The position numbers and the translations under genes were made by a program. Shown here in pieces: positions 27,519 through 38,239 of a stretch of DNA of 64,000 nucleotides (positions are counted from its first letter, which is position 1; each line of letters begins with the position of its first letter). The notes beneath the pieces were generated by a model. The model was not told the DNA's origin. It ran no database searches and saw nothing but the letters and a program-made list of their open reading frames with translations. The stretch comes from Prototheca cutis (Eukaryota; Chlorophyta; Trebouxiophyceae; Chlorellales; Chlorellaceae), in assembly GCA_002897115.2 (NCBI GenBank), contig BCIH01000004.1:1442600-1506599 (forward strand), in the 5' to 3' direction.

Positions 27519-28588
27519 CTAGTCGAACTCGAGATCCTCGGGGTAGACTGGTCGTTTGAGTGGGACGACCGACTCCTTCTTGACGTCTCTCGGCATGGCC
27601 TTGCGCATGTCTGCAGGCCGTTATTGGAGTGCGTGCATCCAATGGAATATAAAATAGTAAAGGGCATGAACTGTGCTCATATGATCCAATAAACACTGCC
27701 CCTCCGAAACATACCAAGGGCATCCTCTGGCGGTGCTCCCTTGTAGTAGCCAAGCACTCGGCGATAGAGTGTGTATCCGAACCGCTCGTACATCTTAATC
27801 GCCGCGGCGTTGCTCTCCCTCACAAAGAGGTCGACGAAATATGCATTGTGCCTGCGTGTATGTGTTTGAGGGGTGGAATCTTTGCGGGGTAGCGCAGCCA
27901 ATCAGGCGGAGCCCTGGAGTGTCAGCACTCCTCTCTGCCCCCAGCGTGCACGGACCAGGATAGATATGATCACACCACCCGTCAGCAAATTTAAACAATC
28001 CAAGACACACATCTTCTCGGTGACTTCTTCGACCATGCTCATCAGCTGCTCTGCCAGACGCTGCCTCCGGCAGTCGGGGCTCACGGTGACTGCAGAGACG
28101 TGACCATGCCAGCTCCGCCCCGATCCCTCGACCTTGCCCAAAACTGCATGATGGATGGGGTTTTGCGAGATGCCGAGGCCTCAATCATGCGTGCTTGGAC
28201 AAGGGCGGCGGCCAAAGCCGTCCATGCTCCGTCGATGCACACCGCAACAGAGGACACAGAAGCGACTCACTGTATGCTTGCACGATCTCGCCGGGTGCCG
28301 TCCCGCAGACACAGTACTCTGGCCACTGAGCCAGATAACCCAGGTAGAATGGGAGGTGGTACTGCACGCCATGGACAGTGGGTGGCACAGTTGTTATGGA
28401 TCAAGCCCCACCTGGCGCAGGCCCCGGGAGACAGCGCCATGAGCAAATCAAAGCGCATGCGCAGTGCATGTTGCCTTCAAACAAGCATATACACATCAGT
28501 GCCGTTATACCGTCTCTGTGAAATAATCGAGGTTGATGCTATTGAAGGTGAACAAGTCGTGGGCGGCGAACCGCCGGATGCACGTCAT
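27519..28588 (-). CDS. NAA20: N-alpha-acetyltransferase 20, NatB catalytic subunit
   Basis: It acetylates N-terminal Met of proteins starting MD, ME, MN or MQ, together with NAA25. Five exons join in frame: 28588-28511, 28361-28271, 28143-28011, 27851-27715 and 27610-27519, for 176 residues (human has 178). The start MTCIRRFAAHDLF matches the family's short N-terminus. YLAQWPEYC lies in the substrate region. HGHVSAVTVSP followed by RRQRLAEQLM is the acetyl-CoA-binding GNAT motif A (R/QxxGxA-like, with Gln-Arg-Leu in place of GlyLeu). AYFVDLFVRESNAAAIKMYERFGY is motif B. The last exon encodes the conserved DMRKAMPRD and PVYPEDLEFD tail. All boundaries are GT-AG. Confidence 0.93.
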
Positions 28589-28999
28589 GGGAGGTCGCCA
28601 GTGCTCCGCAGCAAGATGGCTTGACGACGCTCCTAGCTCGGCATCAATACATGCAAGTTAAGCGGAATTATATGCTAGCATCACGAGCTGCACAATGGGC
28701 TGAAATCTTTTGTGTGAAAAGGAATTCGACGAGGAGTCTGGCAGTCGGTCTGGGTTCGGAATCCGGTCGAGTCCCACGCACGATCTGAGTGACCACCACT
28801 GTTTGCTGTTTCTACCCGAGCCAGCCATTCATTGCTGGTTCCCAGTGAGTTCTGTATATGCATCGTTTCAGAACAATTTATTTTGCACCTGCACAGTTGA
28901 AGACCCGAAGCTGCCCGAGCGTAGACTGGGCAGGATGTTGTAGGCGACCCGGCACCCCCGGTTGTTTGCGGGCAGGGGTAACAGAGGGCCTGGGACACC
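28589..28999. other. Divergent promoter region between NAA20 and CDKC
   Basis: These 411 bases separate two divergently transcribed genes and probably hold both promoters. No RNA gene or repeat is supported, and no clear TATA element was identified. Confidence 0.5.
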
Positions 29000-30149
29000 A
29001 TGGCGAGCTTGGGACAGAGCAATGGCTCCAAGGACAAGGAGGTGCGGGCCCCCGCCATTCCTTCGGAATGGAAGGTGGAGCTCCCGGAGTTTGGCGCAGC
29101 CTACGACGACACCATGTCTGGCTGCCGGAGCATTGAGGATGGCTACGAGCGCCAGTGCGTTCTGGGCCAGGGTACCTACGGAGAGGTGAGGCGCCCTAAG
29201 TGTCGGGAAGTCGGCATTGTGTGCGTGTGATGCTGGGGAAGGAGGGGAGGCGGGTGGTCGGCCAGCGGTCTGGGTTGAGAGCATCAGCTGCACCCCTGGC
29301 CCCCACAAATCCTGGCAACCCTCCATTTCCCAGGTCTTCCGAGCCATGGACCGGTACACGGGCGACATCGTGGCAGCCAAGAAGATCAAGATGGACAACG
29401 AGAAGGAGGGCTTTCCTATCACAGCAATCCGAGGTGGGTGTCCACGAGTGCATGGGGCACGGCTGCCATGCGCTGGACATGGGTCGACGGTATACCTGGC
29501 TCCTGGGATGGATGCAGTTGTTGAATGCACAAGCTGCGCAATCTACCTTTCGACACAGAGATCAAGATCCTTTCAGCACTGGCACAATCCAAGCAATGCA
29601 TCAAGGGCAATCTGCTGCGCGACCACGTGATCACGTTGCGGGAGATCGTCCGCTCCTCCAGTGCGTGTGGTAGTGCATATGGTGCAAGAAGATTGTTTGT
29701 GGAGTACAGAGAGGAAGGGGGGGAGGAGGGGGGCCGAAACGGATGGCACCTGTTGTGCGTTGATCCACGCTTGAACAACCGGCGATCAATCTTCTCACCA
29801 ATGCAGCCGTCCATCCATTTCAAGACCTCACAACACCCTCCAAAATCCTCGTCCCAGGTAAAAGGGCGAACAACTTCCGTGGCTCCATCTACATGGTCTT
29901 CGATTACATGGACCATGACATGACGGGCCTGCTGGCACGGGCACAGCGTGAAGGACCCCGGTTCACTGCGCCACAGATCAAGTGTTACATGCAGCAGCTG
30001 TTACTGGGCCTAGCACTGCTCGAGAGCAACAAGGTCTGTCTGTATTCTTGTGCATGCGTTGGGGGGAGGTGCCCGGGCCCCCTAACTATCACAGCAGCAT
30101 TATGAAGAGATACCTACTTTGTCCGCGTGGTATCTTCACCCCCCCCCCC

Positions 30150-30180
<31 letters not shown>

Positions 30181-32038
30181 ACACAACACACAGAAAGAAG
30201 AAACGACTTACATGCCGCTGGCAGATGGGATCACAGACTGTATAGTTCTGGGTGTGGTTTTGCGCGTCATACTTGCTCCACCCCTTTTCCTGACGGAGGC
30301 CCTGCGCTTCATGGCAGGCTGGCCAGTTGCATGGATGACGCCTCTACTATACACGCCTGCACCCCGCTTGCAGGTCAACCCCCCCCCCCCCCCCGGCCGA
30401 CACACACACACAAAAAACCTCTGCAGGTCCTGCACCGTGATTTGAAGAACAGCAACCTGCTGATCAACAATCACGGCATTCTCAAGATTGGAGACTTTGG
30501 TCTCGCACGGTACCGTCCGCAGACGGTCGACGAAGGCCCAGGGGATGGAGCTAAGATGACCAACCGTGTCATCACGCTCTGGTACAGGTGAGAGTGTATC
30601 TGGTGGTGTTGGTGAGGGGGTCCTGTTTATTTGAGTGCTGAGTTCCACTCAGAGTCTGCGGTCTGGGTGGTTATGTGAGTGCGTCCATGTGCTCATGTGT
30701 TTTTAGTCATGTCTGACATGTGCACTGGGCCCCAACTCCCTAGACCGCCTGAGCTGCTTCTGGGGTCACAGTCGTACGGCCCCGAGATTGATATCTGGTC
30801 GGCGGGGTGCATCATGTTTGAGTTGCTCACGGGCAAACCCCTGTTTTCAGGTAGGGTATTCTTTTGGGGGGGCCCTGGGTCAGCCGTAACCTGGGCCATC
30901 GACTGGGCCCTGAATGACAAATGGCATCCTGTGGGCCCCGCACACACGTGCACACTGCAGCCAACGATGAGCTGGGCATGTGTGAAAAGATCTTTGGCAT
31001 CATGGGCAAGGCCAACGAGAAGACGATGCCGGGCTGCACACGCTACTCCAACTACCAGCACATTGATTTCGGCAACCCGCGCTATCCAAACGCGAGCCAG
31101 CTGCGGCAGCACCTCATGCGCTGCGGCATCACCGACCCCGTGGTACGATATCCAACTTGGTTTGGTTTGACTGCTGGTGTTGTCTGGGGCTTTTGGGGGG
31201 AGGGCGGGCTGCCATGGTGGAACAACGCATATGAGGACTGGGGTGCCTTTTTCAAGCCCCATGCCATCCCTTCCCACTCTCCTTCCATTCCAGGCGCTGA
31301 ATCTGATGGAGAGCATGCTCAAGCTGGACCCTGCCAAACGCACCTCGGCCAGAGCTGCGGCACAGGTGTGCTCGGGAGTTATTGAATGGATGAGCTCTGA
31401 TAATGATGTGTTGACAGGGGAGGAAGGACGGTGTTGCAGTAGGGCCTGATGGGCATCACTCCTTCGAACGAGAAGCAGCGTGTTCAGGGTCCTGCACCGC
31501 AGTCCATCAACATCGACACGTCGTCCCTTCACCCATCCGTCCCCTCATCTGCCAGCATGTCTGGTTCACCCAGCCCCCCCTGCCGATGCGCCCCGAGGAC
31601 ATTCCCAAGTACGCCGCCAGTCACGAGATGGGGATGAAGCGTGCCCGGCAGGAGGCCGGCCAGCGTCGGCCGGGGCAAAGTGGCCCGTCACATGGCAAGT
31701 ACGCCCGCATGGAGGGGCCCGGAACCGCACATGCCGGGCCTCGGGGCGCCGGCGTGCCAGCGGGGCACAATGCGCCGTGGCAGCAGCAGCGACAGGGTAG
31801 TGGGCCGCCGGGGTGGCAAGCCGGCGGTGGTCCGCCACCGCCCCTGCCTCTGCAGGGGGCTGGCTGGCACCCCGGACAGCAGGGGTACTATGGGCAGGGC
31901 CAGGCCCCGCCTGTCCCGGGCGCCCAGCCACCGCTGCCACCAGGCGTGGGGCCTCCGTACCCGCCGCCTCCTCCGGCCGTGCCCTTCCCATCGGCGCCGC
32001 AAGGTCCTCCCGCGCAGTGGCAAAAGGAGCGGCGATAG
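29000..32038 (+). CDS. CDKC: Cyclin-dependent kinase C (CDK9/CDK12-like, PITAIRE)
   Basis: This is the catalytic subunit expected to pair with cyclin T and phosphorylate the RNA polymerase II C-terminal domain. Nine in-frame exons: 29000-29185, 29334-29433, 29559-29660, 29858-30033, 30427-30597, 30744-30850, 30961-31142, 31294-31365 and 31556-32038. The glycine loop is LGQGTYGEV, the catalytic Lys is in VAAKKIK, and the cyclin-binding helix is PITAIRE. The catalytic loop is [12 protein letters not shown] is in KIGDFGLAR, and the T-loop threonine is probably in [14 protein letters not shown]. The last exon adds a 160-residue tail rich in Pro, Gly and Gln after [15 protein letters not shown], as in plant CDKC. 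Two introns contain poly-C tracts. Confidence 0.93.
30139..30166. repeat. Poly-C tract (28 C) followed by (CA)n, intronic
   Basis: A homopolymer followed by a CA microsatellite lies in the intron between CDKC exons 4 and 5. A second run of 16 C lies at 30379-30394, 33 bases before the acceptor. Confidence 0.9.
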
Positions 32039-32116
32039 GAGCTGCGGCGGAGAAGGGTGTGTATGCATCTGTCGACCCTGATTCATGTGAGCGAGTCTCC
32101 TTGGCGTCAAATTGCC

Positions 32117-32871
32117 TCAGCCTGTAAGAACCCAGTCCACTGCCGCCGCGAAATCAGCCACAGTGGCGTCGGGTGCCTGGCCAGTCGTGCATTCGTCCCC
32201 GGGCCGGTACTTGCCGGTTTTCACCAGCACACCGGCCATGCCTGCCCTCTGCGCCCCCCGGATGTCGTCGTTCACATCGTCGCCTGCATTGTTGACGGGG
32301 ACGTCCAATCAACTTCTCTCGGCGATTCCTTAATAATCCTCCTCCAACACTGCCTCCCCTAACCAACTGACAACCGCACCGATCATGACGGCGTCGTCGG
32401 GTCTGCAGCCCAGATCAGCGAGGGCCGTCCTGAAGAATTCGATTGATGGTTTGCCCACCAGCTCCGCCTGCCTGGCCGTGGCCATCTCCAGCGCCGCAAC
32501 AAAGGGCCCCGGGCCGAGGGACAAACCGTCGGCTTCGGCAAACACTCGCCCTCGGTGCACGGCGATCAGTGGCGCCCCAGGGTCGGCATGCAGCAACCGA
32601 AAGGCGGCGTTCATATTGTCGTAGGAGAATGCCTCCTTGGCCAGGCCCACCACTACTGCATTCGGCTGCGCCTGGTCCAGGTCGGCAAAGTCTGGCAGGG
32701 CGCGAGGGTGCAACAGCAGGAATGGCCGCAGTCCGCGTTGTTGGACAAGTCGGTGGGTGGCTGTCAACGACGAGAAGACCTGGGTATTTTTGAGCCGATT
32801 GGGTAATGTGTGTGTGTGTGGGGGGGGGGGGGGGGGGGGGAAAAAAAAAAAATTTTGGGTTTGAGGGGGGT

Positions 32872-32908
<37 letters not shown>

Positions 32909-33277
32909 TCAGAAGATAGATCTATGCATTGACATGGTGGTCTGAGTGTCAGGGTGGCCACAGTCGCTATTGCTGGACATTTGAAATTGGGGGGAAAGGA
33001 TTGAACCACCCCCGCAACAAAGGCCCCTCCCTGCCCCCCCCCAGCCTGCAACCCCTGCCACACCCCGGCGTCCAACCTCGTGCTTGCCGATATCAAACCC
33101 AAGGTCCTGCAGGGTGGCCAGCACGTTGGAGATGCTGTCCTTGGTGGTGTTGGTCACAAACCGGCAGGCCACACCCGCGCTCCTCAGTCTCTGCAGGGCC
33201 TGCACCGCCCCTTCCATGGCTTGGCCATCCATGTGCAAGGTGCCACTCAGATCGATCAGAGCTGCGCGGTACTTCAT
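32117..33277 (-). CDS. HAD-family phosphatase, HDHD2-like
   Basis: Three exons join exactly: 33277-33077, 32779-32380 and 32283-32117, for 255 residues (human HDHD2 has 259). The HAD nucleophile motif is LIDLSGTLH: the first Asp is present, but the usual second Asp position is Ser, as in HDHD2. Motif II is FVTNTTKDS, motif III Lys is in VVGKPS, and the acidic motif IV is AVMIGDDVNDDIRGAQ. LPDFADLDQAQPNAVVVGL and LGPGPFVAALE match the cap region of this subfamily. Substrates are unknown; small phosphometabolites are likely. The first intron contains two long G runs. Confidence 0.9.
32820..32907. repeat. Poly-G tracts (21 and 36 G) with a poly-A run, intronic
   Basis: G21, then A12, a short T/G stretch, then G36, all inside intron 1 of the HDHD2-like gene. 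In the transcript this is C-rich. Such tracts often mark low-quality sequence. Confidence 0.9.
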
Positions 33278-33878
33278 GGTGCCTGTTATATCTGATTTGT
33301 GCTGTTATTCTAATGATTTCTATTCTAATGATGCACAGCTGCATGTGCTCCGGTTTCATGTTCGTCGAAGGGCGTCGTCACGGCAGCACCCCCTGGAGTG
33401 CAGCCTGCCGCCAGGGTTCCAGCATTTTCGGTTTGCCAACCCAAGGACTCCATTGCCCAAACTCATTTCTTTCATTGTCTTTCAGGAGCAAAGACTCGAA
33501 TTTGTACATAATCAGATATCAGCTTGTATTGGGGCAAGACTCAAGGCCTCTTTCTTTTGAGGAATGTGTGGGGTGGCCGCCTTGAAAGGAACAGAAATGC
33601 TCGTCGTTCATGGCAGCATCGAATGGCAGCCCGGGGTGCCAGTACCAGTACTCCGGGGTACATAAAGATCATCGATAGATATCAAGTCCGCTGGTTACAG
33701 CTTGGGCTCACCCCTGGCACGTGAGTATGGAAGCCAGCTGTTTCTGGGGTGTTGGGGGAACGCTTTGGCCATAGGGCAGCAGCGCTCGAGTCTTTACGCG
33801 ATCTGGCCCGCCCTCCCTCTCTATGCCGCCCCCACACACACTCAAAAAGAACCCTTCAAAACCTACCCCTGCCTCACC
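33278..33878. other. Intergenic, no gene seen
   Basis: This is 600 bases between the 5' end of the HDHD2-like gene and the 3' end of G6PDH, both on the minus strand. No exon, repeat or RNA gene is supported. Confidence 0.5.
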
Positions 33879-35788
33879 TCACCTCGGAGAACGTGGGCTT
33901 GCCACCCAGTCATACTTTTCATTCTTGACCCAGCCCACGCGAGTCCGGAGCTCATCAGCCTGGGCCGGCCCGCGCGAACCATAGGGGTAGGGGTGCACGG
34001 GCACCCTACCTGCATCGATGTCGTGGAGCAGCGGCGTGAAGATGGCCCAGGCCGCGCGCAGCTCGTCGCGTCGCACAAACTGCTGCTGGTCGCCACGAAT
34101 GGCGTCCAGAATCAACTTGGGGTAGGCGTCGGGGATAACGACGCCTGGGTACCGCGACTGGTAATCCAGGTCCAGCTCACTAATCACTGGCTCCGTCTCC
34201 AGGCCTGGGATTTGAGGCGTTTTGAATTTTAATTTTTCCAGGCGTAAATTTTTAAATGCATGCACCACCAGCACAATCCAACATCACCACCACCAGTGAA
34301 CCAACCGGGTTTCTTGACAATGAATTTCATGTAGATGGCTTCATCAGGCTGGAGCCTGACAACCAGTTCGTTCCGGCACGAGGCAGGCTCGCCGGGGAAG
34401 AGCCAGTGTGGCGTCTGACGCAGCTGGATCCGGATCTCCGCCTTGCGCTCGTTCAGGGCCTTGCCGGCCTTCATGATGAAGGGCACACCCGCCCACCGGT
34501 CGTTGTCAATGTACAGCACCACTGAGGCAAAGGTCGGTGTGCGCGAGCCCGCGGGAACGGTAGGGTCCTGAAGGTACCCGTCATTCACCTCGTCCCCAGT
34601 GTACTGGCCCAGTACCACATTCTCCGCGCAGGGCGGCTTGATGCACCGCAGCACTTGCACCTACAATTGTGTGAGGAAAATGTCCTTCCCTTTTTTGTCG
34701 ATGTTTTTTGCTTTTTTGTGTGCTCTCTTTTTGTCAACAGAGGAACAAAGAAATCCAAAGAGCAAGCCATAAAACCACCCTTCAAAACTGGCAATTCACC
34801 TTTTGGTCACGGATGTCGTCCGGGTGCAGGCTGACAGGCTTTTCCATGGCTGCAAATGCCAGGAGCTGGATGAGGTGATTCTGGATGACGTCACGCACGA
34901 TACCAAATTCATCAAAGTAGCCGCCGCGGCCTTGCGTGCCAAAGTCCTCCTGCGGGGGGTTTGAGAAAGGCGGAATGACGCGTGAAATGCAAGCTCCAGC
35001 TGCGGGATGTGCTTTTGTTGATGCCTAATCCAACATCCCTCTCCACATCTCCACCCACACCCAGACCCACCCACACGCAAAAAGGACAAATACCTTGAAG
35101 GTGATTTGGACATTGGAGACGTAGGTGCGAGACCAGAGCGGTGAAAGAAAGGTGTTGGCAAAGCGCATGACAAACATGTTTTGGGTCATTTCCTTGCCCA
35201 GGTAGTGATCGATGCGGTACAGCTTTTCCTCGGGGAACAGTTTGCCCAGCTCCTCGGCGAGCAGCTCTGAAGACGTGAGGTCCTTGCCAAAGGGCTTCTC
35301 CACCACCACGCGCACCCACGATCGGGAGGGGTCGGCCGTTGTGGCCACATCGTCGCAGTGGTGCTTGATCCCGGCGCAGACCTGCGGGTAGACGCTGGGC
35401 GGCAGCGCCAGGTAAAACAGGCGGCCGGCGGGCGACTGGGGATGCGCGCGCTCGCGGGCGTCCAGGCTCGCGGCCAGGCGTGCCCAGCCATCGTCGCCAT
35501 CGTAGGCCCCGGCGATGTACCGGCACTGCGCCAGAAAGCTGTCCACCTGATCTTTGGAACCGGATTTTTCCAGGTAGGGCCGAAGCTTCTCCCGCAGCGA
35601 CTCATCAGTCAGATTGGACCGTGCGTACCCGACAATCACCGGCTTGCACTTCAAAAACCTGTCAGTTCAGTGTTTGCTTTTGTGTTGGTTTGTGTGTGAG
35701 CACTGGGGAGGAGGCGAGAGTCGCCCGGTCCCTGACATCGGCTAGGCAGTCTCCCCACTCACAACGCGGTGCAGCCCTAGGTGTCAGA

Positions 35789-35826
<38 letters not shown>

Positions 35827-36267
35827 ACCCACACACCCTTTGATGGATCCGGCATTGAAAAGGGACCCCCCCCCCCCCCCCCCAACACACACAGGCTCAC
35901 CCATTACACCAAAGGAAGAAGAGGGCTGGGTAGGTCTTCTTCTTTGCCAAGTCACCGCTGGCTCCTGTGGTCGGTCACGCGCAGCTGGCCATGAACGAGA
36001 CTGCAGCCACCACCAGAGCATCACCATCACCATTCCCCTAGCCCGACACAGCCCCAGCAGTCTCCCCAGACCCTCCGACGGACAAACCCAGTGCCTTCCC
36101 AATGCGCCGATCATCGATGTACTACCTGCAACAACGATTGTCAGCGTCAGCGCCTTTGGCAAGCTGGGCTGGTGCCAGTGGTCGCGCTCGGAGGAGGAAG
36201 TGATCCTCCGCAGAGGCTTCGTCTCCTCCTCGCTGAGCACGGCCTCGGCCTCCAGAGTTGCGCTCAT
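33879..36267 (-). CDS. G6PD: Glucose-6-phosphate 1-dehydrogenase, cytosolic type
   Basis: It oxidises glucose-6-phosphate with NADP+ in the first step of the oxidative pentose phosphate pathway. Six exons join in frame: 36267-36126, 35964-35901, 35658-35094, 34949-34800, 34660-34306 and 34204-33879, for 533 residues. The 64-base second exon supplies the NADP-binding [16 protein letters not shown] and is easily missed because it lies between poly-C tracts. RIDHYLGKE is the substrate-binding and catalytic signature. [10 protein letters not shown] and [15 protein letters not shown] are also conserved. The N-terminal extension before the Rossmann fold is only about 45 residues and acidic, so there is no plastid transit peptide. 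A start at 36282, five codons upstream, is also possible. Confidence 0.95.
35792..35883. repeat. Poly-C tracts (35 and 18 C), intronic
   Basis: Two C runs separated by about 40 bases lie in G6PDH intron 2, just 3' of the 64-base microexon. They are G-rich in the transcript. Confidence 0.9.
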
Positions 36268-36569
36268 GGTGGTAAACTGCAATCAGAACAATGTCCCTGA
36301 ATCGATAAAGAGCGAGATGTGGATATTGGTCTGCATGGGGCTCTGACGGGCGCCGGAATGTGTCGTCCAGAAATGCGGGGGAAAATTGCTGACGTAAATT
36401 TGTGTGGCAATGATGATCACCTGGGGTGTCCTGTTACAAGGCACAAGGCATCGAGCCAGTGCGCGAGAAGCCACGAGAAGCCGAAAGGGGCCCCTCTGCG
36501 ACACTCATTTGAAGTGTAAACTGCATTGATGTGCGTTTGCCTTTGGAAATCGCATTGGAAGGAGGCAGC
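36268..36569. promoter_or_regulatory. Short divergent promoter region (G6PDH and GNAT gene)
   Basis: Only 302 bases separate the start codons of two divergently transcribed genes. Both promoters must lie here or overlap the first exons. No specific element was recognised. Confidence 0.45.
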
Positions 36570-37518
36570 ATGGCGGAGACGAGGACAAGAGTGTTCCCTG
36601 GACGCGAGGACGCCGCCGGGGAGCGGCTCATCTGTGATGTGATCGTGCCGGTAAGCATGACCGCGTGGGTTGGATCTGTCAATTGGGCTCGCTCAATGCA
36701 GTCGAATACTGTTCTTTTGGGCGCACATGCACGTGGTGTCAATGGCATGGCCCACGCTGCTCATGATCTTGGGCCCCGTCCATGGAGCCACTCTGCACCC
36801 ACTCCTCTCTAAACAAGGCGCTGGCTGGGGATGCGATGACCATCTGGCTGGCCAAGCAAGGTCGGGCCGGGGCCTTCGTTGAGTCATACGTGCAGATGTT
36901 GCAGGCGTCTGAGGCCGGTGCGATGTATTTCCTGGCTGAAGGACCCAGCGGGCCCACGGGGGCTGCCATGTTGTCAGACTCGATGCTGCCGCCACTGGAG
37001 CTGCCACAGGACGTGTCCGACGCCTTGGCTGCAGCAGCCAATTTGAACCATCTCATGCTCTTCAAGGATGCTGCTGCCAAGGAAATGGGTGCCTGCGTCG
37101 AGGTGCATGAACAGTGGGCTTGCTTTGTTGAAGAGGGGTGATAAGGCGCCCACGTCCAGATGGAGGGCTTGTTACTGTGTTTTGCATCTACCTGCACACA
37201 GACACACGGTGGCCCAGTCGATTTCATCTCCCACTGCATTTAAACCGTCATAATTGACAGGCACGCGAGGCAAGCGACCCGCTTGAGCTCAAGATCATTG
37301 CCGCCCATCGGCCGGGCAGTGGCATTGGGTCGATGCTTCTCAAGCTCGTCCTGGACTATGCCCGGCAGCAGGGCAGGTGCGTTTGGCTAGAGGCCAGCAC
37401 CCCTACGTCTGCGAGGCTGTATGCCCGACACGGCTTCAAGCCCTGGAAAGACATTGTGGCCGGAGACGGGGCACCCCCGGTCTTTGGCATGCTGTGGATG
37501 CCAGAGAGGGGGGATTGA
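36570..37518 (+). CDS. GNAT-family N-acetyltransferase-like protein
   Basis: Three exons are likely: 36570-36650, about 36818-37130, and about 37261-37518. The last exon carries the acetyl-CoA-binding pattern: HRPGSGIGSMLLKLVLDYARQQG, then a strand and STPTSARLYARHGFK, ending with FGMLWMPERGD. The second exon (AMTIWLAKQGRAGAF...YFLAEGP...GAAM) fits the N-terminal half of a fungal/algal GNAT fold. The donor of the second exon is not resolved: the best gt sites do not keep frame, so the join is approximate. The substrate is unknown. Confidence 0.65.
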
Positions 37519-38239
37519 GCTGCCGCTGGTGTGCACGAAAACTAGCATGGTTTCTCTGTGCGATGAAATTTTTTGGTCAAGTTCCATTGTCTTCCATGTG
37601 TACTTCTGGACCATTTTTTATGTACATAGCTTGTTGGGAACAGACTCTATCATGCACTGCTGCCATAGCAGCGCCCAATACTTTTGCCACCTGCCAATCT
37701 GAGGGCGCAATGATTCTTCGTTCCTTGCCTGAGGTTCCTGTGGCATACTTTCCTCAAGAGGGACAATGTGAATCACAGGCTGGTTACGCCAGTGTGTCGG
37801 GCAAAGAGCTGTGCAGAGCCGCACTTTTATTGCTCCAGTCATCATTGTCCTCGTCAGTGCAGACAGACAAGGTCGGGTTCTGGCGCTGCTGGGGTCGCCA
37901 GTGCAGTGGGGTAAAGTCTTTAAAAATGGACAAAGAGCGGGGGAATGGGAGTCCTGGTCACGAAAACGTTGGCGATGCCAATGCGTCCTGGGTGCGTCAT
38001 GTGTGTATTGTCATGCCACGGAGCATGGCCAGTCCATGTGCCGCAGATTGAATCCAGCCAATCAACCCAGCGGCTGAGGACGACCGGGGGGGGGGGGGGG
38101 GGGGGGGGCAATGATGCCCCATACATTCAGAAATACAGAGAATACGGTCGTTCGCTGCACATGTGTGTGCATTCAACACATGGGCTGGGATGAATGCAAC
38201 GGAAGGAGACAGACATCGCCTTATGACACCTCAACATCA
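37519..38239. other. Intergenic between convergent genes; 23-G tract
   Basis: About 720 bases with no supported exon. A run of 23 G lies at 38086-38108. It probably holds the 3' UTRs of the two convergent flanking genes. Confidence 0.5.

Noticed and set aside
28720..28790. tRNA-like sequence upstream of CDKC (GGTCGAGTCCC)
   Set aside because: The T-loop consensus is wrong and no cloverleaf could be built.
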